Shown one piece after another: positions 17,941 to 26,185 of a stretch of DNA of 29,118 bases. Source of the stretch: a virus; the IMG/VR virus record IMGVR_UViG_3300033148_003050, positions 1 to 29,118 of that record, one strand, 5' to 3'. The notes under the pieces were generated by a model. That model was not told where the DNA came from. It searched no databases and saw only the letters and a program-made list of their open reading frames with translations. Within the stretch, counting starts at the first letter, position 1. Each line of letters opens with the position of its first letter. The translations under genes were made by a program, and so were the position numbers.

Positions 17941-18642
17941 ATGCCACTTTCTTTCCCATTAGACAATCAATCAAAGGGAGCAATAGAACAAGCCCGATTT
18001 GCTGAATTACACGCAAGAAGATTTAAAGGCGGGTTTCCTGTATTTACTTCTACGCCTACTTATACTGGAATTGAAGGAGAGGTTGTGTGGCTATTTACTG
18101 GAGGAGTTTATTCTCTATATGGTTATATTAATGGCGGTTGGAGAAACTTAGCATCCACAGGATTTTTACAAAATATAATAGAGGATACCACTCCACAACT
18201 TGGCGGAGATTTAGACCTGAATGAAAAGAACCTTGATTTAGATGCTGTTCCCAGCACTGACAACACGGGAATAGGAATGATAAGCGATGACATAAACGCT
18301 GGGGAGTCAATAGCGTTTCCGAATCTTGTTTACTTGAAGTCAGACGGAGAATGGTGGAAAGTTGATGCTGACACTGCTGCTACTTGTCAGGGATTGATAG
18401 GAATAGCTTTAGAAACAAAAACAGATGGAAATGCTTGTAAAGTTCTATTAAATGGATTTGTCAGAGATGATGATTGGGATTGGACAATAGGTGGATTGAT
18501 TTACGCAGATGATGACCCAGCTGGCGGATTAACACAAACAGCACCGTCAGGCACAGACGATGTAATTAAAATAATAGGAGTAGCAACCCACGCAGACAGA
18601 ATGTATCTGCACCCTGAAATGACTATGGTTGTCCACGAGTAA
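17941..18642 (+). CDS. Tail fibre or baseplate-type structural protein, 233 aa
   Basis: The middle contains IIEDTTPQLGGDLDLNEKNL, a motif common in phage fibre and structural proteins ('DTTPQLGGDLD'). Around it are beta-rich segments; the C-terminal part (CQGLIGIALETKTDGNACKV, then LLNGFVRDDDWDWTIGGLIY) has the form of a small beta-barrel decoration domain. No enzymatic motif. It is followed after one base by a jelly-roll protein gene. Role in the tail is likely, exact place unknown. Confidence 0.65.
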   Translation: MPLSFPLDNQSKGAIEQARFAELHARRFKGGFPVFTSTPTYTGIEGEVVWLFTGGVYSLYGYINGGWRNLASTGFLQNIIEDTTPQLGGDLDLNEKNLDLDAVPSTDNTGIGMISDDINAGESIAFPNLVYLKSDGEWWKVDADTAATCQGLIGIALETKTDGNACKVLLNGFVRDDDWDWTIGGLIYADDDPAGGLTQTAPSGTDDVIKIIGVATHADRMYLHPEMTMVVHE

Positions 18643-18643
18643 T

Positions 18644-19786
18644 ATGTATATAAACTCAGACATAGCGGAAATAAAATGGGATACATTAGATGGCTGGGTA
18701 GATGAAGACAGTAATGGCGGGGTTTCATCTCTTGATTTTCCTTATACTCAACTTTATCTAAATCTTATAGGAGCAACTGACGATGCTATAGCTTCAAGGT
18801 CTAAAGACATAGGAACAATAGGAACTGGAGATTATTATATTGAGATTAGATTTAAAGGAGATGTATGGGATGGATACGCTGGTAATTATGGATTCCGTTT
18901 ATTAATAGATGCGGGAAGTCAGCGCTTTCTTTGTTATTTGGGAAATGGATATTCTGGTGGAGATGGGCTTTACATAGATGACGGAACTACCAGACCAAGA
19001 GTTATTGATAAAACTTGGGATAATGAGTGGCATACCCTTGTATTCTATATTCATAATAGCCAGACAGATTGTGATATTTGGGTAGATAAAGACCCTTCAG
19101 AAGCAGCAGATGTAACTGACGCAGATTGTAGTGACCAAGCTGCAGCAACAGATGGACTTGTAGTTCTAAATGGTGCTGGAAGTGTTGCTGGGGACGGGGA
19201 ATACCATATAGATTATATACTTATCGGAAGCGATTTAAATAGGACAGATACGGGATGGTGTCAGGCTTCAGCCACAGGAGAAACTTATAATGACTTTGAT
19301 AATGGAGATAGGGCTTATATCACAGATGACAATTATGCTGTTGGCGGTCAACTTGAATATCAAGATTATTACAATTTTGATTTTAGTGTTCCTTCGGGAG
19401 TAAAAATACTTGGAATAGAAGTATCTATAGAAGCCAAAGTAGATACTTCTGAATGCGGTATACAGACAGCCGTAGGAAATCCAGTTTATTCTGCTATTAA
19501 AAATAATTATTGGCCACCAGATTTAGTAGATTATACCAAAACCTATGGCGGTTCAACTGATTTATGGGGAAAAACTTGGGATTCAGATGATTTTACAAAT
19601 GCTAATTTTAGGGTAAGATTTCAGGCTAACTTTGCTGGTGGTGGAACTTGTCTGGTAGACCAAATTAAAGTAAAAGTTTATTATCTTGATGTTTTATCAG
19701 GTTTAAAATCAATTAACGGTGTAGCAGTAGGGTCTATTAAAAGTGTTAATAGTATAGATTCTGCTAATCTTAAAAGTGTAAATTAG
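18644..19786 (+). CDS. Jelly-roll tail protein with C-terminal repeats, 380 aa
   Basis: The first half is a LamG/concanavalin-like sandwich (DYYIEIRFKGDVWDGYAGNY, then NEWHTLVFYIHNSQTDCDIW). A second beta domain follows (YYNFDFSVPSGVKILGIEVS, then DFTNANFRVRFQANFAGGGT). It ends in short repeats, LKSINGVAVGSIKSVNSIDS then ANLKSVN, of the 'KSxNGV/SI' type found at ends of phage fibre proteins. I start at ATG 18644 in the TAAT-ATG junction; an in-frame TTG lies five codons upstream. Likely a glycan-binding tail component. Confidence 0.7.
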   Translation: MYINSDIAEIKWDTLDGWVDEDSNGGVSSLDFPYTQLYLNLIGATDDAIASRSKDIGTIGTGDYYIEIRFKGDVWDGYAGNYGFRLLIDAGSQRFLCYLGNGYSGGDGLYIDDGTTRPRVIDKTWDNEWHTLVFYIHNSQTDCDIWVDKDPSEAADVTDADCSDQAAATDGLVVLNGAGSVAGDGEYHIDYILIGSDLNRTDTGWCQASATGETYNDFDNGDRAYITDDNYAVGGQLEYQDYYNFDFSVPSGVKILGIEVSIEAKVDTSECGIQTAVGNPVYSAIKNNYWPPDLVDYTKTYGGSTDLWGKTWDSDDFTNANFRVRFQANFAGGGTCLVDQIKVKVYYLDVLSGLKSINGVAVGSIKSVNSIDSANLKSVN

Positions 19787-19787
19787 A

Positions 19788-21575
19788 ATGTTAGTTCAAA
19801 TACCAGGAAAAGAAGGCAAGTTTGCCCAAACCAATCAAGGAGAAACATCAGGTAATATCTGGGCTTCTTGGAATTTAGATTTAACTTCTAATCCAGGCAG
19901 AATAAGAGTATCACCCCAGACAACGATGCTTTATTCAAATATAGATAGCACTGCTGTTGTTTATCCAGTTCAAGCTGTTCGTGGGAACTTTGATAATGTT
20001 AAAGAAAGATACTGGGTTGTTGGCGATGATGCAATGGTTAAATCAACTAATACAGCACCAGATATCTCAGCTTGGGAACAAGATGAAACTGCTAACACTC
20101 CAGGCATATCAAGTCATCTTTACGCTGATGCAGTTGAGTTCAACGGCTCTTTAATAGTTTCAGGTGTAGCTGCTGGTGATTTAGCCAAATTAACTGCTGG
20201 AACTTGGGATAAAGTTTGGTGGAAAACAACATTAAGCCAAGTGGCTCTTAATACTGATGTTGGAGTACCATTAGGCAAATCATTTAATAATCTGCTTTTA
20301 ATAGGAAATGAGAATATAGTGGCGACAGTAGAAAGTGATTTTACTACTGTGGATGCAGCCAGATTAACCTTTCCTGTGGAGTTTCAAGTTGTTTGGATAA
20401 GAAGTTCAAGTTCATTGGTCTATTTCGGCTGTAGGAATAAAAACGGAGGTAGGGCAAAAGTATTTATCTGGGATGGATATTCAGAAAACTTTAATTATGA
20501 TTACAAGATAAATGGTTCAGAATGTTATTCTGGTGTAATAAAAGATGAGATTTGCTACACAATGAATGAAAGAGGAGAACTACTGGCATTTACTGGTGGA
20601 GGGTTTACTCAAATAGCAGTATTGCCGATATTTAATTATGATTTTAATTTACAGCCAACTCCTTTCTCAAATAAGATAAATGTCGGCAGGAATGGTATGG
20701 CAGTGCAGGATAATAAGATACATATTTTAATTCAAACAACTGTTGGTGGTTTTAACTCCACAGTTTTAGAAAACCAATTATCAGGTGTATGGGTATATGA
20801 CCCAGAAATAGGATTACATCTTAAGTATTCAATAACAAAAGCCGCTACAGGTGTGATAGATTACGGCTCTCCAACAATAGTAAGGTCAGGTTTTTTACTG
20901 CCAATAGATAAAAATAGCGGAACTTTGCTTATAGGAACTTCTTTATACCTTGCTGACGGGACTACTCCTAATACAATAAGACATGCTATTTTAAAGATTT
21001 TAGATAATGAATCAGATGTTACCTCAAAAGTAGGATATTTTATCACTCCTAAAATACAAGCATCAGAGGTAGAGGAAAACTGGCAAAAGATATATATACT
21101 AATAAAAGCATTTTTAAACAGCACAGATAAGATTTATGTCAAGTATAGAACTGATTTCAAGGACTTTGGAACATTAGGAATGGCACAAACTGCACAACCT
21201 GCAACAACTGCCACTTGGACAGCAACCAATACATTTACAGTGGCAGCAGATGATTTGTCTTTAGTAGCAGTTGGAGATGAAATTGAGATATTAAGCGGAG
21301 AAGGTTCAGGATTATCGGCAAATGTATCAAATATAGATAGCACAGCAGTTGTTATAGATGAAACCGTTACTGGGGCAAGCGGGACAATAAAAATAAGGGC
21401 AAGCAACTGGAAAAAGGTAGGAACTGACATAGCCACACAGGGATTAAGAAACTTTGAATTGCCTTTAGATGCCCGCTCAAGCTGGATACAAATAAAAGTA
21501 ATAATGTTTTTTAAAGGAAAGGAAGAAATAGAAAAGTTGCTTATTAAAAGCGAAGTTCATCAATCTATTAAATAA
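19788..21575 (+). CDS. Tail stabilisation/propeller-like protein (P22 gp10-like), 595 aa
   Basis: A long beta-rich protein with repeated strand blocks each holding a Trp-Asp or aromatic motif (NIWASWNLDLTSNPGRIRVS, VKERYWVVGDDAMVKS, EFNGSLIVSGVAAGDLAKL, GRAKVFIWDGYSENFNYDY), as in beta-propellers. In P22-like phages a similar protein (gp10) plugs the tail and holds the DNA in; place and length agree, but identity is inferred. Near the C-terminus DEIEILSGEGSGLSANVSNI is a fibre-like module. The nine-residue SNIDSTAVV occurs twice, coded by nearly identical DNA (19936 and 21327 regions). Confidence 0.6.
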   Translation: MLVQIPGKEGKFAQTNQGETSGNIWASWNLDLTSNPGRIRVSPQTTMLYSNIDSTAVVYPVQAVRGNFDNVKERYWVVGDDAMVKSTNTAPDISAWEQDETANTPGISSHLYADAVEFNGSLIVSGVAAGDLAKLTAGTWDKVWWKTTLSQVALNTDVGVPLGKSFNNLLLIGNENIVATVESDFTTVDAARLTFPVEFQVVWIRSSSSLVYFGCRNKNGGRAKVFIWDGYSENFNYDYKINGSECYSGVIKDEICYTMNERGELLAFTGGGFTQIAVLPIFNYDFNLQPTPFSNKINVGRNGMAVQDNKIHILIQTTVGGFNSTVLENQLSGVWVYDPEIGLHLKYSITKAATGVIDYGSPTIVRSGFLLPIDKNSGTLLIGTSLYLADGTTPNTIRHAILKILDNESDVTSKVGYFITPKIQASEVEENWQKIYILIKAFLNSTDKIYVKYRTDFKDFGTLGMAQTAQPATTATWTATNTFTVAADDLSLVAVGDEIEILSGEGSGLSANVSNIDSTAVVIDETVTGASGTIKIRASNWKKVGTDIATQGLRNFELPLDARSSWIQIKVIMFFKGKEEIEKLLIKSEVHQSIK

Positions 21576-21576
21576 T

Positions 21577-21963
21577 ATGCCTATAGGAGTTTATAAACAT
21601 CAACCACTTTCAGAAGAAACTAAAATAAAGATGAGTGAAGCTCATAAAGGAATAATACCTAAAAATGTTGGTAAAAGAGAAAAAAGTCCCAGCTGGAAGG
21701 GCGGAAAATACATTAAGAATGATGGATATGTCTATGTTTATAATACAAATCATCCTAACCATAATTCTAATGGTTATATTCGTGAACATCGTCTTATAGC
21801 AGAAAAATATCTTAATAGATTATTAGAAAAATGGGAAATAATACATCATATTAACGGAATTAAGAATGATAATCAACCAGAAAATCTTTATTTATTTAAT
21901 AATATAAATGAACACAAGAAATATCATCATAATTCTTATCAATTAATTTCTAATCTCGTTTAA
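21577..21963 (+). CDS. NUMOD3-HNH homing endonuclease, 128 aa
   Basis: One NUMOD3 motif at the front (LSEETKIKMSEAHKGIIPKN) and the SPSWKGGKYI linker lead to an HNH_3-type core: GYIREHRLIAEKYLNRLLEK, WEIIHHINGIKNDNQPENLY and LFNNINEHKKYHHN. The His-His of IIHHING is the catalytic pair and N-D-N-x-P-E-N-L is the family signature. It sits one base after the tail gene stop and 15 bases before the next gene, in the same strand, as free-standing homing genes do. No duplicated host-gene end is present here, unlike the copy after the portal. Confidence 0.88.
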   Translation: MPIGVYKHQPLSEETKIKMSEAHKGIIPKNVGKREKSPSWKGGKYIKNDGYVYVYNTNHPNHNSNGYIREHRLIAEKYLNRLLEKWEIIHHINGIKNDNQPENLYLFNNINEHKKYHHNSYQLISNLV

Positions 21964-21978
21964 TTCGGTGAAATAAAT

Positions 21979-23691
21979 ATGGCAAAAGATACAATAGCTT
22001 TTCCAACTAAAAAGGAGTTAGAAGGCAAATATACAATTTATAAATCACCTACTACGGCAGTGCCGAAAGCAGGAGAGTTGCCATTTCCAACTACACAAGC
22101 TCAAATGGCTGAATATCAGGGAAAGAAAGCAACTGGAGAATATGCTTTTGAGGGTGGAAAGTGGTATACTCCATCAGCTCCAGCTCCAACTATAACAGCT
22201 GATGATTTAACAACGCCAGTAGCTCCAGTAGTTTTCCCAGAAGAGAAAGAAACAGATGTTCCGTCAGTTACTCCATCTTCGATTTTTCCTGAAAATCCTT
22301 TTCCTGGACAAGAGATAACCGCAGGAAAAGCTATTTATGTATATAATGAAAAAACAGATAGGTGGGAGTCTAAAGATGTTGGAAATGGGGTAGAAGCAGG
22401 GGCAGGGGCTGATGATACATCTGATTATCTTAAAGCATATTTAAAAGATCTTGAACCTCCAACTGACCCTACTGTAGCATATAAAGAAGCAGAAGAAGAA
22501 GCTGGGATAGAAGAAAAGGGAGAAGCATTTATAGAAGCCCAAAGAGAGGTAAAAGCGGCTCAAAGTGAATTAGATTTTATAAACGCAGATATAGCAAGAA
22601 TGGTTGGCGAAACCCAAGTAAGGAAACTCCAAATAGCCAAAGAGCCAATTAGTGCTGGGGCAATAGCTGGTAGAAATATAGTAGAGGAAAGAAGATTGGC
22701 AATTAGAGCTATACCATTACAAGCACAGGCATTAGTAGCACAAGCAAAGATAGCTTCAGCTCAAGGAGATGAGATAATAGCTCAGAATACTCTTAAAATG
22801 GCTCAAGATAGATTAGATAGAGTATTTGATATGCAGTTGGATTATTCGGAGAATCTCCGCAACTATAATAATGATTTAAGAGCAATGGTATATGATATAG
22901 CTTCAGCGAAAGAAAAGCGGGAATTAGATGCTCAAGAGAAAGCAGATGATAGAGCATTTACTTTAATGAGAGACCAAATAGATTATGCTCAATCAGTTGC
23001 CAAGAGTTTATTACAAACTCAACCAGATTTGGCAGCTAAGATTAGTCAGATTGATTGGAGTAAACCTGATGCTTCAGATAAGTTTGCAAGATTACAGGGA
23101 CAGGTAACGCCAGAAGTAGGAAAGATTGGCACTCAAGTAGTTGAAGTTGGAGGAAGAAAGTTATTGATAAATACACAAACAGGAGCAACTATAAGGGATT
23201 TGGGAGCAGCAGACGGTATTCCAGATATAAGTGGTATAACAACATTAACTGGAAAACCTCTTTCTGATACTCAAGCCCTTACTTTTGGATACGGAACAAG
23301 AATGAGTAATGCTAATGTGATAATATCAGAATTAGAAGATGAATTTACTGGAGCTATAGGAATAATTACTGGTCATAAGTGGTTTCCTGGTGTTTTTAAG
23401 ACAGATGATAGATTAAGAATTGAGCAAGCTGAAAGAAACTTTATCAATGCTGTATTAAGGAGAGAATCAGGAGCTGCTATTGCTCCAAGTGAATTTGATT
23501 CAGCTGCTAAACAATACTTTCCTCAACCTGGAGATAGTCCAGAGGTATTAGACCAAAAAGCCGCAAATAGAAAAACAGTAATATCAAACTTTGCTATAGC
23601 TGCTAATGTTCCATTATCTGAAATAACTGGACAAGAAGAAACTCCTACTGGCGAAGGGAGTTATAAAGATTATTTAAAAGCAATAAAATAA
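21979..23691 (+). CDS. Putative internal virion/DNA ejection protein, 570 aa
   Basis: A low-complexity Pro/Thr/Ala front (KWYTPSAPAPTITADDLTTP) is followed by long coiled coil (EAFIEAQREVKAAQSELDFI, then EKRELDAQEKADDRAFTLMR) and a C-terminal domain with the conserved stretch FINAVLRRESGAAIAPSEFD and AKQYFPQPGDSPEVLDQKAA. I have seen this R-R-E-S-G-A-A-I...Y-F-P-x-x-G-D motif in short-tailed phage proteins encoded near the ejection genes. Such proteins travel in the head and help the DNA cross the envelope. Role is inferred from motif, length and the membrane-active neighbour. Confidence 0.6.
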   Translation: MAKDTIAFPTKKELEGKYTIYKSPTTAVPKAGELPFPTTQAQMAEYQGKKATGEYAFEGGKWYTPSAPAPTITADDLTTPVAPVVFPEEKETDVPSVTPSSIFPENPFPGQEITAGKAIYVYNEKTDRWESKDVGNGVEAGAGADDTSDYLKAYLKDLEPPTDPTVAYKEAEEEAGIEEKGEAFIEAQREVKAAQSELDFINADIARMVGETQVRKLQIAKEPISAGAIAGRNIVEERRLAIRAIPLQAQALVAQAKIASAQGDEIIAQNTLKMAQDRLDRVFDMQLDYSENLRNYNNDLRAMVYDIASAKEKRELDAQEKADDRAFTLMRDQIDYAQSVAKSLLQTQPDLAAKISQIDWSKPDASDKFARLQGQVTPEVGKIGTQVVEVGGRKLLINTQTGATIRDLGAADGIPDISGITTLTGKPLSDTQALTFGYGTRMSNANVIISELEDEFTGAIGIITGHKWFPGVFKTDDRLRIEQAERNFINAVLRRESGAAIAPSEFDSAAKQYFPQPGDSPEVLDQKAANRKTVISNFAIAANVPLSEITGQEETPTGEGSYKDYLKAIK

Positions 23692-23692
23692 T

Positions 23693-25243
23693 ATGGCATA
23701 CAAACCTTTAACAAGAGACCAATATCAAAATGCAATAAATTCTGGTTTTAGTCATCAGGATATAATTACTTTTGAAAAAACAAGAAAAGCACAAGAAAAG
23801 AAAGCAGATGATAGGGGATTTTTATCTCGTGTCTGGGAACGATATGCTCAAGCTGGAGAAGACGTTATATCTGGAATTAAAAAAGGAGCAGAAGTATATG
23901 GAGCAGGAATAACTGAAGCAAGAGAAAGAGAAGGATTCTTTGACCCTATTACAGGAAGTTTAAAAGCCGCTGGAGGACTAATAAGGTCTGGATTAAGAAC
24001 GGTAGGAGGAGTAGCTGGAGCAGCATTTGCACCAATAACAGAAGCACCTGGTATTAGACAGACATTAGAATTTGCTGGAGAAAAGATTGCTAAGATTCCA
24101 GGAGTAGAAACAATAGTTCAAAGTTTAACTGACCTATCTAAAAAATATCCAGAAGCAGCAAAAGATGTTCAGAATGTAATTGATATTGCAATAATAGCTG
24201 GTGGTAAAAGAGTTGAAAAGCCAGTTGGTGCTAAAGTAACTAAAGCAGGTGTAAGGATAGAGAAAGCTGGTATTACTTCAAAAAGATTGATAAAAGAAAG
24301 GTTTTCTCAAAGTTTAGTTAGTCCGATTGAAAAAGGAAAGGTTAGATTAGAACAGGTTGGTAGAACAAGAGAAGCTGGTGGATTATTTAAGAGAGATATA
24401 ATTACTCCAACAGCACTTGAACTTAAATCTGCTAAAGAAGTAGCTAAAATACCTGGAATATCTGCTAAGAACACTTTTCAGAAGAACTTTAATCTTGTGA
24501 GAGATTATAATGTTAAACAAGCCAAAAATTTAGCTGATGATATTGCTAAGTATGATTTCACTATTTCTAAGAAATATATTTTAGGTCAATTAGATGATGC
24601 TGCCATAACTCTTAGGCAAAGTCCTTTAATTGTTGGAGATGCAGAGAAGATGGCTAATAAATTATTAGTAGGAGCTAAAAAGTTTATTGAAAATAATAAG
24701 GCAAGTGGTTCTGGTTTATTAAAGGCAAGAAAGCAATTTGATGCTTGGGTGAAAGGACAGAAACCAAAAGTATTTGATGCTAAAGCTGATAATGCTTTTA
24801 CAATAGCCAATGATAGAATTAGACAAACTCTTAATACAATACTTGATGAAAAAGCAATAAATCTTGGGATAAAAGATTCTCTTGGTAGACAATCTTCTCT
24901 TTTTACAGCAATGACAAACATTGCTCCTAAAGCAGCTATAGAAGCAAATACCCCTCTTTATAGAGTATTACAAAGAGTTGGTAAAATACTTGGAACTAAA
25001 AATCGTATGGTTCAAGGAATTGCTGCTGCTGTTGGAATAGGAGGTCTTGGTGCAGCTGCTACATTTGCTCCTGCAGCAGTAGTATTAGGAGGGGTTGGGT
25101 TTATAACATATAAAGCAGGAAGATTAGTAATGAGTCCACAAGTTAGAATTGCATTAGGTAAATTACTACAAAATGCAGGACATTTGATTAGTCCTGCAGA
25201 TAAAAAGATAATTCAAGATGCTATAAAAACCTATTCAAAGTAA
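23693..25243 (+). CDS. Putative membrane-active ejection protein, 516 aa
   Basis: The front is helical and basic (DRGFLSRVWERYAQAGEDVI), followed by a Gly/Ala-rich amphipathic region (GSLKAAGGLIRSGLRTVGGV then AGAAFAPITEAPG) and long helical middle parts. Near the C-terminus is a clear hydrophobic, glycine-rich segment (IAAAVGIGGLGAAATFAPAA then VVLGGVGFITYKAG) that could enter a membrane. Size, composition and place after the preceding putative ejection gene suggest a virion protein that forms part of a channel in the host envelope. It starts after one base (TAAT-ATG). The end overlaps a minus-strand micro-gene by nine bases. Confidence 0.6.
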   Translation: MAYKPLTRDQYQNAINSGFSHQDIITFEKTRKAQEKKADDRGFLSRVWERYAQAGEDVISGIKKGAEVYGAGITEAREREGFFDPITGSLKAAGGLIRSGLRTVGGVAGAAFAPITEAPGIRQTLEFAGEKIAKIPGVETIVQSLTDLSKKYPEAAKDVQNVIDIAIIAGGKRVEKPVGAKVTKAGVRIEKAGITSKRLIKERFSQSLVSPIEKGKVRLEQVGRTREAGGLFKRDIITPTALELKSAKEVAKIPGISAKNTFQKNFNLVRDYNVKQAKNLADDIAKYDFTISKKYILGQLDDAAITLRQSPLIVGDAEKMANKLLVGAKKFIENNKASGSGLLKARKQFDAWVKGQKPKVFDAKADNAFTIANDRIRQTLNTILDEKAINLGIKDSLGRQSSLFTAMTNIAPKAAIEANTPLYRVLQRVGKILGTKNRMVQGIAAAVGIGGLGAAATFAPAAVVLGGVGFITYKAGRLVMSPQVRIALGKLLQNAGHLISPADKKIIQDAIKTYSK

Positions 25244-25324
25244 TAAGCTAAAAATTATACCAAAGACAGCAAAACCTATACCAGCCCATATTAAATATCC
25301 CCAGAATGATAATTCATTTCCCAT
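25235..25324 (-). CDS. Membrane micro-protein on the minus strand, 29 aa
   Basis: MGNELSFWGYLIWAGIGFAV, then FGIIFSLLL. A single hydrophobic helix with a short polar front. It begins 14 bases downstream (in its own direction) of the zinc-ribbon gene's stop and continues the same strand, so the three minus-strand genes could form one unit. Its end overlaps the end of the ejection-protein gene by nine bases, tail to tail. The small size leaves real doubt; a conserved one-helix toxin- or exclusion-like peptide is one possibility. Confidence 0.4.
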   Translation of the reverse strand: MGNELSFWGYLIWAGIGFAVFGIIFSLLL

Positions 25325-25338
25325 AATTTTCGCCAGAT

Positions 25339-25536
25339 TTATTTGAGTAATTTATAAGATTTTAATAATTTGCTGATTTTTATTAGATTTTTCTGTATTA
25401 AAGGTTCAGTTCTTTTAAAGCCCGATTTTAAAACATTGTGATGTTTCGGACATCTAAACTCTTGATAAATACAATTACCAGCTGAAGTTTCTCCAAGTTC
25501 TGGTTCTATTTCTTTATTACAATTATTACAAAACAT
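25339..25536 (-). CDS. Small zinc-binding protein, minus strand, 65 aa
   Basis: MFCNNCNKEIEPELGETSAG, then NCIYQEFRCPKHHNV and a basic helical tail (KISKLLKSYKLLK). CxxC near the start and CPKH further on could hold one zinc ion. It starts three bases after the stop of the topoisomerase-type zinc-ribbon gene and is clearly in its operon. Its direction is opposite to all phage structural genes, which marks the pair as an independently acquired cassette. Function unknown. Confidence 0.6.
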   Translation of the reverse strand: MFCNNCNKEIEPELGETSAGNCIYQEFRCPKHHNVLKSGFKRTEPLIQKNLIKISKLLKSYKLLK

Positions 25537-25539
25537 AAT

Positions 25540-25758
25540 TTATTCAAATCTTTTAAGTTTTTTTTCAAGTTTTCGCCGAATTTTATTAAAATCTTTATGT
25601 TTATCAATCATTTTTTCAGAAACCTTATAAAGACATTGCGGATATTTAGAACAACCCAAGAAATAACCAAATTTGCTCTTTCTTAATCTTAAATTACCAG
25701 AATAACATTTTGGACATCTCTGACCTATTTCTTTTTTAAAACTTGGTATTATTAGCAT
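25540..25758 (-). CDS. Topoisomerase-type zinc-ribbon protein, minus strand, 72 aa
   Basis: RCPKCYSGNLRLRKSKFGYF, then LGCSKYPQCLYKV: the exact layout of the C-terminal zinc ribbons of bacterial topoisomerase I (C-P-x-C ... G-x-F-x-G-C-S-x-Y-P-x-C), here as a free-standing small protein. In topoisomerase these ribbons bind single-stranded DNA. The basic tail (KHKDFNKIRRKLEKKLKRFE) would add nucleic-acid affinity. In-frame stops directly upstream (TAG TAA TAA) fix the start at 25758. It is the first gene of the minus-strand cassette, divergent from the fibre gene across 427 bases of structured, gene-free DNA. It could modulate host nucleic-acid enzymes; that is inference. Confidence 0.72.
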   Translation of the reverse strand: MLIIPSFKKEIGQRCPKCYSGNLRLRKSKFGYFLGCSKYPQCLYKVSEKMIDKHKDFNKIRRKLEKKLKRFE

Positions 25759-25879
25759 AACTTCTTATTACTAAGCCCATAGATAAAAGCTCCTTCTACT
25801 TTTTCTTTTATAGATTGTAAGAAAGAACAGCTTGCTCAAATTGCGACAAAAAGAAAAGTTTGGTTAATCACTCTGACCT

Positions 25880-26150
25880 CCTGAATTTAGACAGGGAAAG
25901 AATGAAACGGGTTTGAACATTTAACCTTTCAACCGCCAGTAGCTTTTCCCAGATTATCTTGCAGTATAGAGCCGTACAAACCTTTTTCAGAAAGCGGCTA
26001 TACTTATCCTTTAATCTTTGAGTTGAAGACAGGTTCACATCTCGGCTGAAGAATAAAGACGATTAGAACGAAAAAGCTACCAAGTCATCACAGAACTTAG
26101 TAGCTAATCCGTCTTTCTTGTTGTAATTTGAGGCTAATAAGCTCTGTGAT
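25880..26150. ncRNA. Candidate structured RNA between the minus cassette and the fibre gene
   Basis: Helices seen, left to right: GGGAAA (25894-25899) with TTTCCC (25945-25950), enclosing CGG-TT-GAA with TTC-AA-CCG (25908-25935); AGTATA..GCCG (25963-25974) with CGGCTATACT (25995-26004), with CTTT/AAAG in its loop; AAAGACG (26055-26061) with CGTCTTT (26110-26116), enclosing AGCTAC..AAGT (26075-26085) with ACTT..GTAGCT (26095-26105). The loop of the last hairpin, ATCACAGA (26087-26094), is perfectly complementary to TCTGTGAT (26143-26150): a pseudoknot. GTAGCTTTT (25939-25947) can instead pair with AAAAGCTAC (26072-26080). The strand is unsettled: one C-A mismatch becomes a G-U pair on the minus strand, while two other marginal pairs favour plus. 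It could be the leader of the zinc-ribbon cassette or a separate RNA. Confidence 0.6.
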
Positions 26151-26170
26151 AACCTATTGATTAACATTAG

Positions 26171-26176
26171 TATAAT
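26171..26176 (+). promoter_or_regulatory. TATAAT box before the fibre gene
   Basis: A perfect -10 hexamer ten bases before the ATG at 26186. No good -35 is found 16-18 bases upstream (GATAAC at best), so activity is uncertain. If used, the transcript would again begin very near the start codon. On the opposite strand TTGACA lies at 26187-26192. Confidence 0.35.
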
Positions 26177-26185
26177 CATAAACAT

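Larger units (their letters stand above)
25759..26185. other. Gene-free divergent region, 427 bases
   Basis: No convincing gene lies here on either strand. The right two thirds hold the structured-RNA candidate described separately. On the minus strand AGGAGGT (25878-25884) stands four bases before a GTG with an 11-codon frame (VINQTFLFVAI), the best Shine-Dalgarno in the window but attached only to this micro-frame; AAGGAG also precedes an ATG at 25780 with a 13-codon frame. A TATAAT (26171-26176) lies ten bases before the fibre start. Confidence 0.6.

Noticed and set aside
25759-25880. Leader peptides on the minus strand (11 and 13 codons) as genes
   Set aside because: Both have good ribosome-binding sequences but no conserved or recognisable content; they are noted in the region entry only.
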